DNA from: Bacillota bacterium
GTDB taxonomy: Bacteria > Bacillota > Desulfotomaculia > Desulfotomaculales > Desulfallaceae
Direction of reading: 5' to 3'
Length of the DNA: 42,843 bases
Assembly (NCBI GenBank): GCA_023439185.1
Contig: JAEXOR010000046.1
Coordinates: 1 to 42,843 of the forward strand
The position numbers were made by a program, and so were the translations under genes. The notes under the pieces are model-generated. The model saw only the letters and a list, made by a program, of their open reading frames with translations, did no database searches and had not been told where the DNA came from. Numbering within the stretch: the first letter of the stretch is position 1; the number at the start of each line of letters is the position of its first letter. Below are positions 40,483-42,843 of this stretch, in pieces.

Positions 40483-41663
40483 CGGCGTTCTCCTTTCAGC
40501 CGGATAGCCAGGGACAGCACCCGGCGCGCCCGGTGCGTCCAGGCGGCTTCCCGCTCCACAAAGGCCCGCCCCCTCCAGCCTGCCTCCGCCCAGTGCCCCG
40601 GGTATTCAAGCACCGCCCGCATGGCTCCCTCCAGTTCATCCACCCGGCCGGCGTCCGCCACCAGGCCGCAGCGCCGCCGGCGCACCACAGCGGCCAGGTC
40701 CGGAATATCGGGGATAATTGCCGGCACCGCGCAGGCCAGGTAGGCAAAAACCTTCAGCGCCGAGCTGCCGGTCAGCGCATACCTTTGCCGCAGCAATGGG
40801 TCGTCTTGCTGCCAGCCCCCGCCGATACCGGCCACGCAGGCATTGATATAAACAGGAACCCGTTGGTAGGGCACCAATCCGGTAAAAACAATCCGGCCCG
40901 GCTCTCCGGCGGCCTGTTTCTCCAGCCTTTCCCTCTCGCTTCCGTCTCCCACCACCAGCAGGCCGGCGTCGGGATAGCGTCGGACCAGCCTTGAGAAGGC
41001 TTCGAGCACCATCCCGCCGCCCTGCCAGGCCGCCAGGTTGCCCGCAAAACAGAAATAACGGCGCAGCGGGTCTAAACCAAGCGCCGCCATTGCCTCTTGG
41101 CGGGCTAAAGGATAATACAGGCCGGGGTTGACCCCGTTGGGCACCACCATTACCCGCTGCGCCGGAACGCCCATACCGCGCAGCCAGCGGGCCAGAGTCG
41201 TGGTAACAGGCAGCACCGCATCCGCCCCCCGGCAGGATTTTCGCTGGACCCAGCTTGCCAATACGGTCTTCCAGCGTTTTCTGCCGCCGGTAAGCAGGTC
41301 GGCCGACGTGACCGCGTTAACCTCCAGCAGCACCGGTAATCCGATTAAGCCAAGCAGTTTTACCGCCGGCATTTCAAAAACACTGTCCCGCACGTAAGCC
41401 GCGTCATACCCGAACCGGATCGCCAGCCAAAACACCGTCAGGCTAAACAGCACCGGGCGCAGCAGCATGTCGACCGGCTTGCTCCTGAAGGCGGGGACCG
41501 CCACCACGCGCAGTCCGGCCTGGCCGGCCGGAGGACGGATACCCCGCAGCACCAGGGTCACCCGGACTCCTGAGGCGGCCAGCGCCCCGGCCAGTTCCAG
41601 GGTATGAATGGTATCGCCGGCGGAAACGCGGCCGGCGGTGCCGGAAATCATCAATATCCTCAA
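40479..41663 (-). CDS. GT4-family glycosyltransferase (first of the row)
   Basis: 394 residues from TTG 41663, which overlaps the stop of the polymerase gene (TTGA) and follows GGAAGG; the longer frame lacks an SD. It begins LRILMISGTAGRVSAGDTIH. The donor domain shows FAGNLAAWQGGGMVLEAFSR, LVVGDGSERERLEKQAA and SSALKVFAYLACAVPAIIPD. The conserved glutamate of the GT4 motif is not in its usual place here (KVFAYLAC), so a variant donor site is possible. The gene is tightly coupled on both sides. Confidence 0.88.
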   Translation of the reverse strand: MRILMISGTAGRVSAGDTIHTLELAGALAASGVRVTLVLRGIRPPAGQAGLRVVAVPAFRSKPVDMLLRPVLFSLTVFWLAIRFGYDAAYVRDSVFEMPAVKLLGLIGLPVLLEVNAVTSADLLTGGRKRWKTVLASWVQRKSCRGADAVLPVTTTLARWLRGMGVPAQRVMVVPNGVNPGLYYPLARQEAMAALGLDPLRRYFCFAGNLAAWQGGGMVLEAFSRLVRRYPDAGLLVVGDGSERERLEKQAAGEPGRIVFTGLVPYQRVPVYINACVAGIGGGWQQDDPLLRQRYALTGSSALKVFAYLACAVPAIIPDIPDLAAVVRRRRCGLVADAGRVDELEGAMRAVLEYPGHWAEAGWRGRAFVEREAAWTHRARRVLSLAIRLKGERR

Positions 41664-42843
41664 TACCCGTCTTCCTTCCCGGCCATGGTCAGGGAGGCGG
41701 TCACCCCGGCCGCCAGCCAAAGGGGGAAATTTCCGTTAACGTCGCTGCTAACCAGGGCATTTACCAGGCAGTAAATCATCAACGCTCCGGCCAGGGACGC
41801 ATCCCCAACGGGACGCCCGCCAAAAACGAGCCGGCCCAGGGGGATAAAAACCAGTCCCAGCGAAAGCACCAGGCCCAGCACGCCCAGTTCCGCCGCCAGC
41901 TCCAGGAAAAGATTGTGCGGGTAGGCCACTCCGGATACCGGCGCCAGAGCGGCAAAGGAGCCTGTACCGGCGCCAATGACCGGGTTTTGGACAAAGGTTT
42001 CCAGGGCCGCCCGGTACAACGGCAGCCTGCCGGTATCGTCAAGGCTGTACAGGTCAACGGGCAGCCAGTGAAAGACAGTTGTCAACCCCACCATGACAAT
42101 GAAAAAAACCAGCGCCAGTAAGGGCAGCCGTCCGGCCGCCCGCTCCGTTCTGACCAGCCCCGCCCACAGCAGGGCCAGGACCAGCGCCGCCACCGGACCC
42201 CGGGCGTCAAACAACGCCATGGCGCCACCGCCGGCCAGCAGCAGCGTCAGCCTGACCGGAAGGGCCAGGGGCAGAAACCGGGCGCAAACCGCCAGCAGCA
42301 GGCATAGCCCTACCATCCGGCTCAGTCCGATGGGATTGAAATTTAACACGGCGTAGGTATTAAGGGACAGCTCGGTATACGACGCGCTGAACCAGAAGTA
42401 AACCAACAGACCCAAACCACCCAGAAAAACACCCTTTAAAAACCGGTGCAGTCCCCGGATGCCCCAGGCCGCCGTCGCCAAAACCGGACCAAGAAAACAC
42501 ACTGTGTTGTTGACCAGGTAGTACTTGACTTTCTCCATTCCGTACCCGGCGTCCAGGCTGCCCGGCAGGCGCAGCAACAGCAGCATTCCGATACCGGTTA
42601 CGGCCCAAAATTCCCAGCACCCCAGCAGACTTAACAGCGAACCGGCTCTTTTTCTGAGCAGCACCCAAACACACATGACATACAAAGGCAGCAAAAAGGA
42701 GCCGGTGTTCAGGAGAAACAGCCCCCCCGTCCCCAGGTCCAGCGTCCGGCCAACCAGGTACAGGCCGCCGCCGGTAAAAAAACCCAACAGCTCCGGAGCC
42801 AGGAAAAAAGCAGCGGCCCCCAGAATCCCCCCCGCCACCGCAA
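41660..42843 (-). CDS. Wzy/O-antigen-ligase-like polymerase, 5' end cut by window edge
   Basis: At least 392 residues with about ten or more hydrophobic helices. The last third has TVFHWLPVDLYSLDDTGRLP, ALETFVQNPVIGAGTGSFAA and VSGVAYPHNLFLELAAELGV. The motif NPVIGAGTGSF followed by PHNLFLE is the signature of the Wzy_C/O-antigen ligase family (PF04932), with the His in the periplasmic-side loop. It joins or polymerises lipid-linked oligosaccharide units. The frame remains open upstream of GTG 42838, so the true start may lie beyond the window. It leads the glycosyltransferase row. Confidence 0.88.
   Translation of the reverse strand, partial: AVAGGILGAAAFFLAPELLGFFTGGGLYLVGRTLDLGTGGLFLLNTGSFLLPLYVMCVWVLLRKRAGSLLSLLGCWEFWAVTGIGMLLLLRLPGSLDAGYGMEKVKYYLVNNTVCFLGPVLATAAWGIRGLHRFLKGVFLGGLGLLVYFWFSASYTELSLNTYAVLNFNPIGLSRMVGLCLLLAVCARFLPLALPVRLTLLLAGGGAMALFDARGPVAALVLALLWAGLVRTERAAGRLPLLALVFFIVMVGLTTVFHWLPVDLYSLDDTGRLPLYRAALETFVQNPVIGAGTGSFAALAPVSGVAYPHNLFLELAAELGVLGLVLSLGLVFIPLGRLVFGGRPVGDASLAGALMIYCLVNALVSSDVNGNFPLWLAAGVTASLTMAGKEDGY

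Overview
The window looks like chromosome of a spore-forming, sulfate-reducing Firmicute of the Desulfotomaculum/Pelotomaculum type. The evidence is a complete dissimilatory sulfite reductase gene set (dsrABD, dsrMK, dsrC, dsrN) without dsrJOP, next to germination genes (ypeB, a sleB-type hydrolase), a SCIFF peptide with its radical SAM maturase, strong Shine-Dalgarno (SD) sequences and very frequent TTG/GTG starts. I infer the taxon from gene content only.

Layout. 1-3.5 kb (minus): the 3' part of a sodium:solute symporter that runs off the left edge, then ypeB and a SleB-type cell-wall hydrolase. 3.65-4.05 kb (plus): two small unknown genes, one coding for a 34-residue single-span membrane peptide. 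4.1-18.5 kb: the sulfite-reduction region, made of dsrN, ferredoxin-dsrM-dsrK-dsrC, a plus-strand FmdB/HEAT pair, dsrA-dsrB-dsrD followed by a TPR gene and a YkgJ-type gene, and an iron-sulfur ATPase operon (NifX-like, two MinD/ferredoxin fusions, Mrp). 18.5-25 kb (minus): cell-envelope genes, namely a beta-lactamase-fold protein, rlmH, murA, a membrane metallopeptidase, a TPR protein and an M23/LysM/G5 protein. 25-30 kb: scfB/scfA, a subtilisin-type protease, a vanadium bromoperoxidase-like enzyme and tRNA-Gly(CCC). 30.2-42.8 kb: a plus-strand membrane-anchored protein, then a long minus-strand surface-polysaccharide locus (Wzy-like polymerase, three GT4 glycosyltransferases, a large secreted protein with a recent internal duplication, a LbH acyltransferase, a Wzz-like protein, a Gfo/Idh dehydrogenase and two DegT aminotransferases). 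The right edge cuts the polymerase gene.

How the genes fit together. DsrAB reduces sulfite bound as substrate, DsrC carries the sulfur product as a trisulfide, and the DsrMK membrane complex reduces it with menaquinol-level electrons. DsrN probably amidates siroheme, and the NifX/MinD/Mrp operon plausibly supplies iron-sulfur clusters. Two dsr transcription units share a similar upstream sequence, which suggests a common regulator. The polysaccharide locus holds the dehydrogenase/aminotransferase/acetyltransferase trio typical of acetamido-sugar synthesis.

Less ordinary items are a SCIFF peptide with only five of its six cysteines, a family of long palindromic intergenic repeats in the dsr and germination regions, the shared dsr upstream element, an uncharacterised set of dsr-linked genes (FmdB, zinc-ribbon/HEAT, TPR, YkgJ), and the vanadium haloperoxidase in what should be a strict anaerobe.
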